From Thalassospira lucentensis (GTDB taxonomy: Bacteria; Pseudomonadota; Alphaproteobacteria; Rhodospirillales; Thalassospiraceae), in the NCBI RefSeq assembly GCF_032921865.1, contig NZ_CP136684.1:3383001-3447000 (forward strand): a stretch of 64,000 bases of DNA, in the 5' to 3' direction. Shown here in pieces: positions 42,288 through 51,543 of this stretch; positions within the stretch are counted from its first letter, which is position 1, and each line of letters opens with the position of its first letter. The notes under the pieces are model-generated. The model searched no databases, was not told the origin of the DNA, and was given only the letters and a program-made list of their open reading frames with translations. Position numbers and translations under genes: made by a program.

Positions 42288-44000
42288 TCAGGCTGACCGG
42301 ATACTGATCAGGAAACTATCGACTTCACTGCGAAGTTCGGTTGATAGCTGGCCGAGTTCCTCGGCAACTTTGAGAACCTGATGTGCGGCCTTATCGGTTT
42401 CCGCAACCGTATCGCTGACGCGTTCGATATTGCTGCTGACTTCCTGTGTGCCGATGGCAGCCTGTTCGACATTTTGTGCGATTTCCCCCGTGGCGTCAGC
42501 CTGTTCTCGTACCGCATCGGAAATCGTGTTGGTGATGTTGGTAATGCGGGAAATAACATCGGAAATATCGTCCATCGACTGGACTGTTTTGCCGGTTTCT
42601 TCCTGAATTGCCAGAATCTGTTCGGAAATTTCACTGGTGGCACGGGCCGTCTGGTTGGCAAGGTTTTTGACCTCTGCGGCGACTACGGCAAACCCTTTGC
42701 CTGCTTCGCCCGCGCGGGCGGCCTCGATGGTTGCGTTCAGCGCCAAAAGGTTGGTCTGACCGGCAATGTCGCTGATCAGTTCGACAATCTCGCCAATACG
42801 ACCGGCGACTTCGGAAAGACCGGCAACGGTTTTACTGGAAGCTTCGGCTTCGCGGGATGCCTCGGCGGTGATTTCGGTTGAATGGTGTGCTTGGTCACCG
42901 ATCTGGGTGATGGAATGAGACAGATGTTCAGCTGCATCGGCCACTGTGCGGACATTAACGGTGGCTTCTTCGGATGCGGCGGCAACTGTGGTGGCACTCT
43001 TGCTGGCCAGATCGGCGGCCCCCACGAGTGCACGGGCCGTGCTTTGCATGCGATCTGCCGAAGTCGAAACTGAACCGACAATATTGGCAATCACGCTTTC
43101 GAAACCACCGATATGCTTTTCAAGCGTCTGCATGCGTTCTTCGCGTTTGCGTGACGCAGCTTCCTGTTCGGCTTCCATACGTTTTTTGGCAATCGCATTG
43201 GTCCGGAACACATCAACCGATTGAGCCATGCGACCAATTTCGTCTTTGCGGTCCAGATCATGGATGACGAGATCGGTTTTGCCGTCGGCAAGCTCTGTCA
43301 TGACCGAGCCCAGCTTGCTGAGTGGCTCGGTCACGATTTTGGAAAGTAGCAACCGCATACCAAAGATGGTGGCAATCGCAATCGCGATACCGCCAATCAC
43401 AATGCTGATCAGGATCTGATTGGTTTTTGCCTGTTCGGGCGCGACCGAAAGGCTTGATGACAGAACGGCAATCACGTCGCCTTTTTCAGCTTCCATGGCA
43501 CCGTGGCAGCTAAAACAAACCTCTCGCTCGGCACCCTTGGTCACGCCCAGAACAATCGGCATAGACAGGCGATAGGTCCCGTCGTCAGTATAGCGACCGA
43601 TGGTTTCACCGGTTTCAATTGCCTCCTGATCAATGGCATCGCGCGGTGTTTTGAGGTCCTTGTCACCATATTCCTTCATGTAGGCCATCGTCGTTGGCCC
43701 CCAGGCAGACCACAGCTCGCCGGGGTAATCCAGATTGCGGCTTTCAAACCAGTTATTGAAAACATCGATCCCGATGTCATCCGAGTCATCGGGGCGGGCG
43801 GCCATGACATTGACAATCAGCGCGTGAAGCGATGTCAGTTCGTTCTGGCTGAGCTGATGAAGCTTGGCATCCATTGCCTTTTCTTCGGCAAACATCATCA
43901 TGGCAAGTGCGATGATCACGGTTGACGTCACGCCGAAGGCCGACGCCCACATAAAGCGTTTGCGAATGCCCATGGCATTGAAAGCCGATAACAACTTCAT
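42288..44000 (-). CDS. Methyl-accepting chemotaxis protein with c-type haem sensor domain
   Basis: The 570-residue receptor has a first membrane helix at about 17-37 and a periplasmic DUF3365/Tll0287-like domain ending in CFSCH (Cys 162 and 165, His 166). A second helix ([20 protein letters not shown]) follows, then a HAMP domain and a signalling domain with the hairpin tip [23 protein letters not shown] sequence and [19 protein letters not shown]. Covalent haem suggests sensing of redox state, oxygen or NO. ATG 44000 is chosen for GGGGA about 7 nt upstream; the frame runs to 44093. It lies beside motA on the same strand. Confidence 0.92.
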   Translation of the reverse strand: MKLLSAFNAMGIRKRFMWASAFGVTSTVIIALAMMMFAEEKAMDAKLHQLSQNELTSLHALIVNVMAARPDDSDDIGIDVFNNWFESRNLDYPGELWSAWGPTTMAYMKEYGDKDLKTPRDAIDQEAIETGETIGRYTDDGTYRLSMPIVLGVTKGAEREVCFSCHGAMEAEKGDVIAVLSSSLSVAPEQAKTNQILISIVIGGIAIAIATIFGMRLLLSKIVTEPLSKLGSVMTELADGKTDLVIHDLDRKDEIGRMAQSVDVFRTNAIAKKRMEAEQEAASRKREERMQTLEKHIGGFESVIANIVGSVSTSADRMQSTARALVGAADLASKSATTVAAASEEATVNVRTVADAAEHLSHSITQIGDQAHHSTEITAEASREAEASSKTVAGLSEVAGRIGEIVELISDIAGQTNLLALNATIEAARAGEAGKGFAVVAAEVKNLANQTARATSEISEQILAIQEETGKTVQSMDDISDVISRITNITNTISDAVREQADATGEIAQNVEQAAIGTQEVSSNIERVSDTVAETDKAAHQVLKVAEELGQLSTELRSEVDSFLISIRSA

Positions 44001-44274
44001 CACTGATCCCCGATCGGATAATGCGAATGCATGCATGACGGACCACCGACGACCTGTTGATCTGTCGCCGATCCGTATCAAACTGTCCCGCACGGAGCAT
44101 CGGGGTATGTGGCTTACGGGTCTTTGATTTGTCTCAAGTGACCGCGGGCAAGGGCAGGTTTATTCGGATAGGTTGCTGTCTGATCGTATAGGTTCTGGTG
44201 CGGAGCGAAACCTTGTCACAGGCCGCAGGGCAGGGCATAACGGGCAGCCGATCTTGTCAGAACAGGAAAACATC

Positions 44275-44541
44275 ATGAGCATTTCATTTTCGGACGCGCA
44301 GAAAAAGCTCGAACAGATCACAGCCGAGATGCTGGAATTGATCCGCAAATACGGGCTGGATGCTGAAAGTCCGTTTGATGTGATCCCGGTTGCACGCGCC
44401 AAAATCGACAACCAGCAGGACTATGTCCGGTTTCTCGAACTGTCTATCGAAGGCCGTATTTACGGCGAATATGCCGATGCGCTTAAAAAGAAAATGGACG
44501 AAGAAATCCGCCAGGCCGACGCCAACAAAAAGATGCATTGA
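44275..44541 (+). CDS. Conserved-looking small cytosolic protein, unknown function
   Basis: The 88-residue protein from ATG 44275 (AGGAAAA 4 nt before) is charged and probably all-helical, with MSISFSDAQKKLEQ at the start and KKKMDEEIRQADANKKMH at the end. It has no signal peptide. I do not recognise a family. Codon use matches neighbouring genes. It diverges from the chemoreceptor. Confidence 0.6.
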   Translation: MSISFSDAQKKLEQITAEMLELIRKYGLDAESPFDVIPVARAKIDNQQDYVRFLELSIEGRIYGEYADALKKKMDEEIRQADANKKMH

Positions 44542-44772
44542 GACGATCCCGGTATCTGCGAAATGGCGGATTTTTTCAGTCAGCCAAAATATTGTTTTAT
44601 AGACACTTTCGCCGATTAAGGCGGGGTGTCACAAAATATTCCCGATCTTGTCACCGTCCTGCCGTTGAGACGCGGCCTTTAGGGGATTATATCGCTGCTT
44701 GACGATGCGCTGGGTTAACCGGGCGTTGTTATTCCGAAGGGGATTGTCATTCGGAACATCACGAGCAACAGG

Positions 44773-45003
44773 ATGGCTGACATGAACAAAAGTTATGTCC
44801 AGACCTTGATGGAAGTCGAAAAAGTATTTGGTCAGATCAATGATCATGATTACCGCCTTTACCGTGCAGTATGGGGTAACCGGCAGGCAGCCGGGACTGG
44901 TTTGCCGCGCGGAACGCGTGCTGAAATCAGCAAGAAACTTGCCAACGACTTTGTTGCAGCCAACGGTGCTGTAATGCACCGAAGCGCGGCACACGCGGCC
45001 TAG
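44773..45003 (+). CDS. Small hypothetical protein
   Basis: The 76-residue protein is polar, with YVQTLMEVEKVFGQINDHDY near the start and AEISKKLANDFVAANG near the end. ATG 44773 or 44782 may be used; AGGATGG precedes the second. An inverted pair TTCCGAA/TTCGGAA lies in the untranslated region just upstream (about 44733-44757). A terminator follows, so it has its own transcript end. No family is recognised. Confidence 0.5.
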   Translation: MADMNKSYVQTLMEVEKVFGQINDHDYRLYRAVWGNRQAAGTGLPRGTRAEISKKLANDFVAANGAVMHRSAAHAA

Positions 45004-45049
45004 TCACCACTGCGGTATTTGCCGCCAATATTCCGGAACGCTTGATTTC

Positions 45050-45087
45050 AAACCGCCATCTGGTGTTAAAGATGGCGGTTTTGTTTT
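45050..45087 (+). terminator. Rho-independent terminator before apt
   Basis: AAACCGCCATCT (45050-45061) pairs perfectly with AGATGGCGGTTT (45070-45081) and is followed by TGTTTTT. Confidence 0.88.
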
Positions 45088-45115
45088 TCAGGTTAACCTC
45101 GACCGGAGTTCTCCC

Positions 45116-45643
45116 ATGTCGATCAAATCGCTGATCCGTACCATTCCCGATTACCCGAAAAAGGGAATCATGTTTCGCGATATCACAACACTGTTTGCCG
45201 ATGCAGACGGCTTGCGCGATGTGGTCGACGGTTTTGCCGCCGAATTCCAGGATAAAAAGATCGACGTGATTGCCGGCATCGAGGCGCGCGGCTTTATCAT
45301 TGGTCCGGCCGTGGCGGTCGCCCTTGGTGTCGGTTTTGTTCCGATCCGCAAACGCGGCAAACTTCCGGCCGAGACCATCGAAGTCGAATATGAACTTGAA
45401 TATGGCTCGGACGTGATCGAAATGCACACCGATGCAATCAAGCCCGGTCAGCGCGTTCTGGTGATGGATGACCTGATTGCGACGGGTGGTACGGCGCTTG
45501 CCGCGATTGATCTGATTGAAAAGGCGGGGGGCGAGGTTGCCGGTTGTGCCTTCATCATCGATCTTCCCGATATCGGCGGGGCGCAAAAAATCCGTGATCG
45601 TGGTGTCGATGTCTTCCATCAGGTCGAATTTGAAGGCGATTGA
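45116..45643 (+). CDS. apt: Adenine phosphoribosyltransferase
   Basis: Apt converts adenine and PRPP to AMP in purine salvage. The 175-residue protein has IRTIPDYPKKGIMFRDIT at the N-terminus, GIEARGFIIGPAVA, RKRGKLPAETI and the PRPP-binding motif VLVMDDLIATGGTALAAI. Length is standard. GGAG stands 6 nt before the ATG, just after the terminator of the preceding gene. Confidence 0.97.
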   Translation: MSIKSLIRTIPDYPKKGIMFRDITTLFADADGLRDVVDGFAAEFQDKKIDVIAGIEARGFIIGPAVAVALGVGFVPIRKRGKLPAETIEVEYELEYGSDVIEMHTDAIKPGQRVLVMDDLIATGGTALAAIDLIEKAGGEVAGCAFIIDLPDIGGAQKIRDRGVDVFHQVEFEGD

Positions 45644-45768
45644 TGCCTCAAAACCGGTTCTGAACCTTGAAAAATGACGATTCTTGTCTCTTTTGGGTCG
45701 TAATTGGGATATAATCTTACAGTTGAATGATGCTGTAACATGTTCCGGTTTCGGCTGGAGAGAGGAAA

Positions 45769-46215
45769 ATGGTCGTACCTGCCGTCAATAACCAGTCCGT
45801 AAGCCAAGTCAGCCAGTATGGCAGACTTGCAGCCGCTGGTGCGCGCGGTATGGCGACGGTTGACCGCAATGCCCAGGTTCAGGCACCCAGCGAACATTAC
45901 ACCTATGACCCCGATAATGACGGTATCCTGTTCAATGCCTATATCGATGGCAAGGGCAGCAGAAATTCCGGTCAGGGCAGCGCAGGTGAGCAGAAAGACC
46001 AGCGCGCGGAGCAAAGCCGTTTTTCCGCCGCCCGTCGTGCCAGTGACCGCGAAGGGGCGATTTCGTCTGAAAGCGATATCGATTTCGCAAGTTTCCTTGA
46101 TCCGGAAATCCCGTTTGATCTGAGTGTGAATAGCGGCACCTCGTTCTATGCGGTTGTGAACGCCGTCGTGCATGGGGCTGGTGTTCGCGGTACGCGGGTG
46201 GACGCCTATATCTGA
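45769..46215 (+). CDS. Hypothetical protein, polar with conserved-looking C-terminus
   Basis: The 148-residue protein is Gln/Ser/Arg-rich in the middle (RNSGQGSAGEQKDQRAEQSR) and ends in an ordered segment (FYAVVNAVVHGAGVRGTRVDAYI). It has no signal peptide. AGAGAGG precedes the ATG, and a TATAAT hexamer lies at 45710-45715, about 55 bp upstream, as a likely -10. I do not recognise a family. Confidence 0.55.
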   Translation: MVVPAVNNQSVSQVSQYGRLAAAGARGMATVDRNAQVQAPSEHYTYDPDNDGILFNAYIDGKGSRNSGQGSAGEQKDQRAEQSRFSAARRASDREGAISSESDIDFASFLDPEIPFDLSVNSGTSFYAVVNAVVHGAGVRGTRVDAYI

Positions 46216-46338
46216 TATGCCGGGCGACAGGCCCGAGCCTTCTTCAAAATTGAAAACATTCTTTACCGGTCCTTGTTGTCCCATCCTTGCGGCATTATGA
46301 TCACGGCTTGATCATGCGTTTCCATTGCTGGATCTGAT

Positions 46339-46881
46339 ATGCAGAACAAGCCGGTCCTCAATTCCGTTTTCGAAGCCGTTTTTCGCCTGATTGATCATGC
46401 GCTGAACGATAACGAATATCTGCAACCGCAAAAGCTTCATCGTCTGCTGTATCTTGCACAGGCCTATTACGGTGCGAATTATCATGGTCGGATGTTGATG
46501 CCCGCCGTGTTTGTTGCTGACGATATCGGTCCGATTGAACCCAATGTTTATGCAGTGATGGAAGAAAGCCGTCCGGACGTGCGGCTTAAATCGGTTGATC
46601 CCAAAACGCAGCATTTCATTGAAAGCATCTGGTCGCAGTTCGGCCATCACTCGGTCGAACATCTCAGCGAAACCGTGCGCAATCATCCACCTTATCTTGA
46701 TGCCTATAAACAGGCACCGGGGACGTTGATCCCGTTTCAGGTGATGGTCGATTTTTATGCCTCTGTCCGTAAAAGTGCCACTACGCCCGAGGCAAAGGAA
46801 GTTGTCCGCCCGCGCGTCATGCGGTCGCACAAGGGTAAGCCGGTCGCGACCACTGACTGGTTGCCCCGCCGTATTAAATAA
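46339..46881 (+). CDS. Panacea (DUF4065/SocA-like) domain protein
   Basis: The 180-residue protein carries the Panacea-domain pattern: LQPQKLHRLLYLAQAYYGANY near residue 30, followed by MPAVFVADDIGPIEPNVYAVM. In SocA and related proteins this domain acts as an antitoxin or proteolytic adaptor. No toxin-like gene is next to it: upstream is a hypothetical gene on the same strand, downstream the convergent chaN-like gene. It may therefore be a stand-alone adaptor. The C-terminal basic tail (RPRVMRSHKGKP) is unusual. Confidence 0.65.
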   Translation: MQNKPVLNSVFEAVFRLIDHALNDNEYLQPQKLHRLLYLAQAYYGANYHGRMLMPAVFVADDIGPIEPNVYAVMEESRPDVRLKSVDPKTQHFIESIWSQFGHHSVEHLSETVRNHPPYLDAYKQAPGTLIPFQVMVDFYASVRKSATTPEAKEVVRPRVMRSHKGKPVATTDWLPRRIK

Positions 46882-46909
46882 CCGATCAAATCGTCACGAT
46901 TGCAGATGA

Positions 46910-47965
46910 TTATTGGCCGATATTCATGTCTTCGCACGGATCGGTGCGTGGCAGATCATTGGTAAACCACATGAAATCCGCAATATCTTCCGATCCCATC
47001 CGCAGGGCATAATCATTCACCCCCGGAAGGTTTTCGCCCGGATCGTCGGCCTCGACCAGGATGACGACAGCAATGTCATTATCGGGCAAATCTGGTGAAT
47101 AACGACGCAGGTGATAGGGCACGGCGATATCGTCGCGCACATGCATGGCACCGGCAATCAGGAATGCGCCGTCGATATTTTTGTCGGCATCTGCATCGAT
47201 CATTGCACGTGCGAGCGACGCATCGCGGGCAAACTGCACAAGCGAGAAAGCGGGCAGTTGCGATTTGGGCAGCATGTTGCAGTGACCCTCGGCAATTTCC
47301 TGATCAAAGCGCGCGGCAATGCCATCGGGCAGGGGCGGTAATGCAAGCTTTTCTGCAAGCTCTGTCGGCAGGGCGCTGATACCTTCGCTGATCATGGGGC
47401 GCAGGACATTCTGGGGCAGGTTGCCAGCAACCATAGATAACCCGTTTTCCCGGGCTGCCTCGGCAATCGGGGCATAGTCGTGCCAGGAAGGCCAGCCGCT
47501 TTCTCCCCAATTCATTTCACTGCCGAGTTCATCGGGGGATACAGTCTGCCACGCCTGATCAAGGCTTTCCTGCTGGTCGCGATTAAACATTTCCCAGACA
47601 ACCGCGCGCTTGGTGTTTTCGCGTTTGCTTAGCGCGCGGACCAATTGGGCCTGATGATGATGGTGGATCGGGTTGTCATGTTTTTCACCAATCAGGACAA
47701 AACGGGTCCCGGCAAGGCGCGAAACCATGTCGTCAAACATGACATAGCGCTGCCCGGCCATATCAAAAATCAGTCCGGGGGCCGGTGGCAGGGCATCGGC
47801 ATCGGGAATATCACGAATGCTTGCCGGTTGGCTTGGCCCGGTGGCTTGTGCCTGTGCCGACCGAACTGGAAATTCCGTCGCCGCGATCATTGCCGTTACG
47901 ACAAGACACAGTGAAAATGACTGTTTGAAACAATATCGTGTGCGGGCACGAAACGCAGTTTTCAT
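46910..47965 (-). CDS. ChaN-family haem-binding-like protein, exported
   Basis: The 351-residue protein has a signal peptide (SFSLCLVVTAMIAATEF ending SAQAQ). Its ChaN/Haem_bdg domain has FVLIGEKHDNPIHHHHQAQL, VVWEMFNRDQQESLDQ, GWPSWHDYAPIAEAARENGL and GAMHVRDDIAVPYHL. In Campylobacter ChaR/ChaN this family binds haem and is linked to iron uptake. No lipobox is seen, so it is likely periplasmic. ATG 47965 is preferred over an adjacent GTG. It stands alone. Confidence 0.83.
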   Translation of the reverse strand: MKTAFRARTRYCFKQSFSLCLVVTAMIAATEFPVRSAQAQATGPSQPASIRDIPDADALPPAPGLIFDMAGQRYVMFDDMVSRLAGTRFVLIGEKHDNPIHHHHQAQLVRALSKRENTKRAVVWEMFNRDQQESLDQAWQTVSPDELGSEMNWGESGWPSWHDYAPIAEAARENGLSMVAGNLPQNVLRPMISEGISALPTELAEKLALPPLPDGIAARFDQEIAEGHCNMLPKSQLPAFSLVQFARDASLARAMIDADADKNIDGAFLIAGAMHVRDDIAVPYHLRRYSPDLPDNDIAVVILVEADDPGENLPGVNDYALRMGSEDIADFMWFTNDLPRTDPCEDMNIGQ

Positions 47966-48013
47966 CACGCGTGGAATTTCCAGTCCATTGATTGGCCGAT
48001 TTAGAACCCGACT

Positions 48014-49171
48014 TTATTTACTCAAATCCAAGGCGGTTTCAATATCATGGATCAAGTCATTGATATCTTCGATACCAACAGACAAACGCAACAGATCATC
48101 GGGCACCGGGCTTGTCGGGCCTTCGACCGACGATCTGTGTTCGATCAGGCTTTCGACCCCGCCAAGTGATGTCGCGCGTTTAAACAGCTTGCACTGATTA
48201 TGGAAATCCACGGCCCGCGCGCCGCCGCCCTTGACCCGGATCGACATCATGCCGCCAAAGCCGCCATTCATCTGGCGTTTGGCAATGTCGTGGCCGATAT
48301 GGCTTTCAAGGCCGGGATACTGGACCTGTGCGACTTCGGGGTGGTTTTCGAAATGGCGGGCGATTGCCATTGCATTGATACTGGCCCGTTCGACGCGGAT
48401 TGACAGGGTGCGCATACCACGCAAAAGAAGCCATGCTTCGAACACGCCCAGAACTCCACCGCCGCCTGCATGCTGCTTGCAGACCCGTTGCCAGAATTCG
48501 CTGTCCTTGTTTGCGGTGGTCAGGGTGCCTGCCAGAACGTCGCTATGCCCGTTCAGATATTTGGTGGCCGAATGCATGACGATATCAGCACCCAGTTCAA
48601 TCGGGCGGGTCAGAAGTGGCGTGGCAACCGTATTATCGACCGCAACAATCGCACCGGCCTTGTGCGCGGCATCGGCAACGGCGGCGATATCGGTGATCTG
48701 CCAATCCGGGTTGGCAGGCGTTTCCAGCCAGACCATTTTTGTTTTACCCGGCTTGATATGGCTGACCCAATCGGCTGTGTCGCCATTGTCAACGAAATCA
48801 AATGTCAGACCGCCCCGGACACCGCTATCAAGCATGAAACTGCGCAGTGCCCAGTACATCACCTTTGGCGCGACAACATGATCGCCCGGCGACAGTGCAT
48901 GCAGCAACGCAACCGCGGCGGCCATGCCCGATGCGAAAAGCCGTGTCTGTGCGCCGCCTTCCAGCGCGTCAAGAACCGCACCGGCCTGATCATAGGTCGG
49001 GTTGTCGGTCCGGGTATAGCATCGGCCATCGTGATAGCTAAGATCGGTATTGCGTTCGAACGTGGTCGAGGGATAGATCGGCGGGGTGACCGAACGGGTG
49101 GTTTCCTCGACCCAGCCCAGTGCCTGGGCCGTGATGGTTGCTGGTTGCTGTTTCTTGTTATCGGCAGACAT
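48014..49171 (-). CDS. metC: Cystathionine beta-lyase
   Basis: MetC cleaves cystathionine to homocysteine, pyruvate and ammonia. The 385-residue protein is a Cys/Met-metabolism PLP enzyme with PPIYPSTTFERNTDL, RTDNPTYDQAGAVLDALE and the PLP-Lys motif HSATKYLNGHSDVLAG. HAGGGGVLGVFEAWLLLRGM is also present. Within the family it looks more like beta-lyase than gamma-synthase, based on the SVTPPIYPSTTF N-terminus. ATG 49171 has AGGTG upstream. It diverges from a FAD oxidoreductase across 93 bp. Confidence 0.9.
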   Translation of the reverse strand: MSADNKKQQPATITAQALGWVEETTRSVTPPIYPSTTFERNTDLSYHDGRCYTRTDNPTYDQAGAVLDALEGGAQTRLFASGMAAAVALLHALSPGDHVVAPKVMYWALRSFMLDSGVRGGLTFDFVDNGDTADWVSHIKPGKTKMVWLETPANPDWQITDIAAVADAAHKAGAIVAVDNTVATPLLTRPIELGADIVMHSATKYLNGHSDVLAGTLTTANKDSEFWQRVCKQHAGGGGVLGVFEAWLLLRGMRTLSIRVERASINAMAIARHFENHPEVAQVQYPGLESHIGHDIAKRQMNGGFGGMMSIRVKGGGARAVDFHNQCKLFKRATSLGGVESLIEHRSSVEGPTSPVPDDLLRLSVGIEDINDLIHDIETALDLSK

Positions 49172-49264
49172 GGTGGCACCTGATTTTGTTGTCATTTATT
49201 GCCACGCAACATAACGTGGAACGCGCCACATCCCAAAACGAAAACAAAAGAACGACCCATTCAA

Positions 49265-50587
49265 ATGCCCCACACACCGAACGCCCCCAAAATTGACCTT
49301 CCCGAACAATGCGATGTCGTCGTCATCGGCGGCGGGATTCACGGTTCTTCCAGCGCCTATTACCTTGCTAAGGCGGGCATGAAGGTTGTCCTTCTGGAAA
49401 AGGATACCATTGCCTCGCACCAGTCCGGGCGTGCATGGGGTTTTGTTCGCCAGCAGGGCCGCGATCCGGTTGAATTGCCCCTGATGATCGAATGCAACCG
49501 TATCTGGCAGGGCCTTGAAAAGGAACTGGACGCTGATTTGGAGTGGCGGCAGGGCGGGGTCATGTTTGTTGCCCGCGATGATGCGGAAATGGGCGAATTT
49601 GAACAATGGATCGAAGACGCCAAAGGATTTGATATCGAAACGCAGGTGCTTGATCCCAAGGGTGTCGCCCGGATCGCGCCGGGCATCACGCGGCCCGGTG
49701 TCGGCGGGATTTATACGCCCTCTGACGGGCAGGCGGAGCCCAAAAAGGCCGCCCCTGCCATCGCAAAACGTGCTGGTGAACTTGGTGCTGTCATCGCCGA
49801 GGGCTGCGGAGCTATTGGCATTGAAACGAGCGGCGGCGCAATCAGTTCGGTGATATCCGAACGTGGCGAGATCAAATGCAAATATGTCATCTGTGCTGCT
49901 GGTGCGGCGACGCATAAATTCGTCGCCAAATTCGGCCGTCGCCTGCCGCAGCAAACCACGCGCGGTACGGTGATCCGTACAACTCCGGTGCCGGATATTT
50001 CGGCCGCCGGAACGCTGGCATCCGGCCTTGCGTTTCGTCAGCGTGCCGATGGTTCGATGAATATCGCCGACGAGTTCATGACCGATCTGGATTTGACATT
50101 GGGCCGGTTCAAATATGCCCGCGATTTTGCGCCGGGCCTGTTTGCCAACTGGGCGACCTTCAAATTCCATCTGAACAGGCGGTTCGTTGATGATCTGGTC
50201 GATCACCTGCCGGGTTCGGCGGCATCAAAGCAGCCATTGATCGGCCGCCGGGAAAATCAGGCACAGCCATACGAAGTGCGGGTGAAGAACGCGATGGCCA
50301 ATTTGCAAAAGGTCTTTCCGCAAATCAAACAGGTGGATGTTGTCGACAAGTGGGCTGGCGATATCGACGTCACCCCAGATGCGGTGCCGGTGATTGATCA
50401 GTTGGACAATCCAAAACATTTCTTTGTCGCCACCGGTTTTTCCGGTCACGGATTTGCGATGGGGCCGGTTGTCGGCAAGGTGCTGGCGGACTGGATCACA
50501 ACCGGGCAGCCATCCATTACCCTTGCCGGGATGGAGCTTTCACGGTTTGAGGATGGCACCATTCGCAAGCCACGTACGCGGGTCTGA
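49265..50587 (+). CDS. FAD-dependent oxidoreductase, DAO family
   Basis: The 440-residue protein has the dinucleotide motif VVVIGGGIHGSSSAYYLAK and the adjoining VVLLEKDTIASHQSGRAWGF at the N-terminus. A DAO substrate domain follows, and the C-terminal ATGFSGHGFAMGPVVGKVLA closes the FAD site. Relatives oxidise amino acids or N-methyl amines such as sarcosine or opines. The substrate here is not identifiable. The frame opens at a TTG 66 nt upstream, but ATG 49265 fits the fold. No subunit partner genes are adjacent. Confidence 0.87.
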   Translation: MPHTPNAPKIDLPEQCDVVVIGGGIHGSSSAYYLAKAGMKVVLLEKDTIASHQSGRAWGFVRQQGRDPVELPLMIECNRIWQGLEKELDADLEWRQGGVMFVARDDAEMGEFEQWIEDAKGFDIETQVLDPKGVARIAPGITRPGVGGIYTPSDGQAEPKKAAPAIAKRAGELGAVIAEGCGAIGIETSGGAISSVISERGEIKCKYVICAAGAATHKFVAKFGRRLPQQTTRGTVIRTTPVPDISAAGTLASGLAFRQRADGSMNIADEFMTDLDLTLGRFKYARDFAPGLFANWATFKFHLNRRFVDDLVDHLPGSAASKQPLIGRRENQAQPYEVRVKNAMANLQKVFPQIKQVDVVDKWAGDIDVTPDAVPVIDQLDNPKHFFVATGFSGHGFAMGPVVGKVLADWITTGQPSITLAGMELSRFEDGTIRKPRTRV

Positions 50588-50669
50588 TTTTATCAGGACG
50601 AGGAATGACCTAATGTCGGGGCCGTTTAAACGGTCTTGACGCAGGGTATCTCCCGTGCAATTAAATGCT

Positions 50670-50686
50670 ATGTTATAACATAACAT
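50670..50686 (+). promoter_or_regulatory. Zur-type operator upstream of the DUF4198 gene
   Basis: ATGTTATAACATAACAT is a perfect inverted repeat (7-bp arms, 3-bp centre). It matches the known proteobacterial Zur box core ATGTTATANTATAACAT at all but one central base. It lies 15 bp before the ATG and just after a TTGACG (50636-50641) -35-like hexamer, so a bound repressor would block transcription. Confidence 0.68.
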
Positions 50687-50700
50687 TTAATTTGAGGTTC

Positions 50701-51432
50701 ATGATGAAATTTGCATCGGTCGTCGGTGTTGGTCTGGCTCTTTTCGGGGCGGCACAAATCGCCAATGCGCACGGCGTCTGGGTTGCGCAGCGCTGGGATG
50801 AATATGGAATTATCTATGGTCACGGGGCCGAGGATAATGATTATGATCCGGCCAAAATCAAATCGGTTACGGTTCTGACCGAGGATGGCAAGGTCAGCGA
50901 AGGCAAGGTCGAGACCCGCGATACCCACGCCATGATCGTACCGGGTGAGGATGCGGCCATTGTCCTGATCGATTTCGATAACGGCTTTTATACCGAGGGA
51001 CCGGATGGCAAATGGGTCAATCAGCCCAAATCAGCCGTCGAGGGGGCAAAACAGGCGGGCCATTATCTGAAACATTCGGTTTCACTGCTGCATATTCATG
51101 GCGATATCCCTGCCTTGCCAGCACAGCCGCTGCAGATCGTGCCACTTTCCAACCCGACCGAACTTGAAGCGGGTGACGATTTCAAGGTTCGGGTTCTTTA
51201 TGAGGGCAAGCCCCTGCCGGGTGTTGCGATCATTCCCGATTATGTCAATCTGGCCGAAACCCTGATTGGCGAAACCGATCAGGATGGCGTTGCCGATATC
51301 ACGGTTCGTAATGACGGGCTTAATGTGATTGCGGTCAAGCATTCTGTGTCGCTTGAAAACAATGCGGATGCGGACCTGATCCAGCATTTCGCAACCCTGT
51401 CATTCACCGCAGGGGGCGAGCACAGCCACTAG
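50701..51432 (+). CDS. DUF4198 periplasmic protein, predicted Zur-regulated
   Basis: The 243-residue protein has a short signal peptide (VVGVGLALFGAAQIANA) and a mature N-terminus starting HGVW, the usual DUF4198 beginning. Two beta-sandwich-like parts follow, the second being ELEAGDDFKVRVLYEGKPLPGVAI with DQDGVADITVRNDGLNVIAV, and the protein ends GEHSH. Several His residues, including the first mature residue, could bind metal. DUF4198 proteins sit beside nickel/cobalt uptake systems in some bacteria. The Zur-like operator points to zinc, which is an inference. Confidence 0.82.
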   Translation: MMKFASVVGVGLALFGAAQIANAHGVWVAQRWDEYGIIYGHGAEDNDYDPAKIKSVTVLTEDGKVSEGKVETRDTHAMIVPGEDAAIVLIDFDNGFYTEGPDGKWVNQPKSAVEGAKQAGHYLKHSVSLLHIHGDIPALPAQPLQIVPLSNPTELEAGDDFKVRVLYEGKPLPGVAIIPDYVNLAETLIGETDQDGVADITVRNDGLNVIAVKHSVSLENNADADLIQHFATLSFTAGGEHSH

Positions 51433-51499
51433 TCAATTTCCGTAGCCGAAAACGCGTTTGCAGTTCTCCCAAACATTGTGATCGCGCTTTGCGGCTAAC

Positions 51500-51543
51500 G
51501 AAGACCGGCAACGATCTGCACGTTGCCGGTCTTCATCTTTTTA
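51500..51543. terminator. Strong terminator between DUF4198 and MBL genes
   Basis: GAAGACCGGCAACG (51500-51513) pairs perfectly with CGTTGCCGGTCTTC (51521-51534) and is followed by ATCTTTTT on the + strand. It overlaps the end of the converging MBL gene by three bases. Confidence 0.9.

Noticed and set aside
49172..49264. Possible SAM riboswitch before metC
   Set aside because: The 93-bp divergent gap shows no conserved SAM-aptamer elements.
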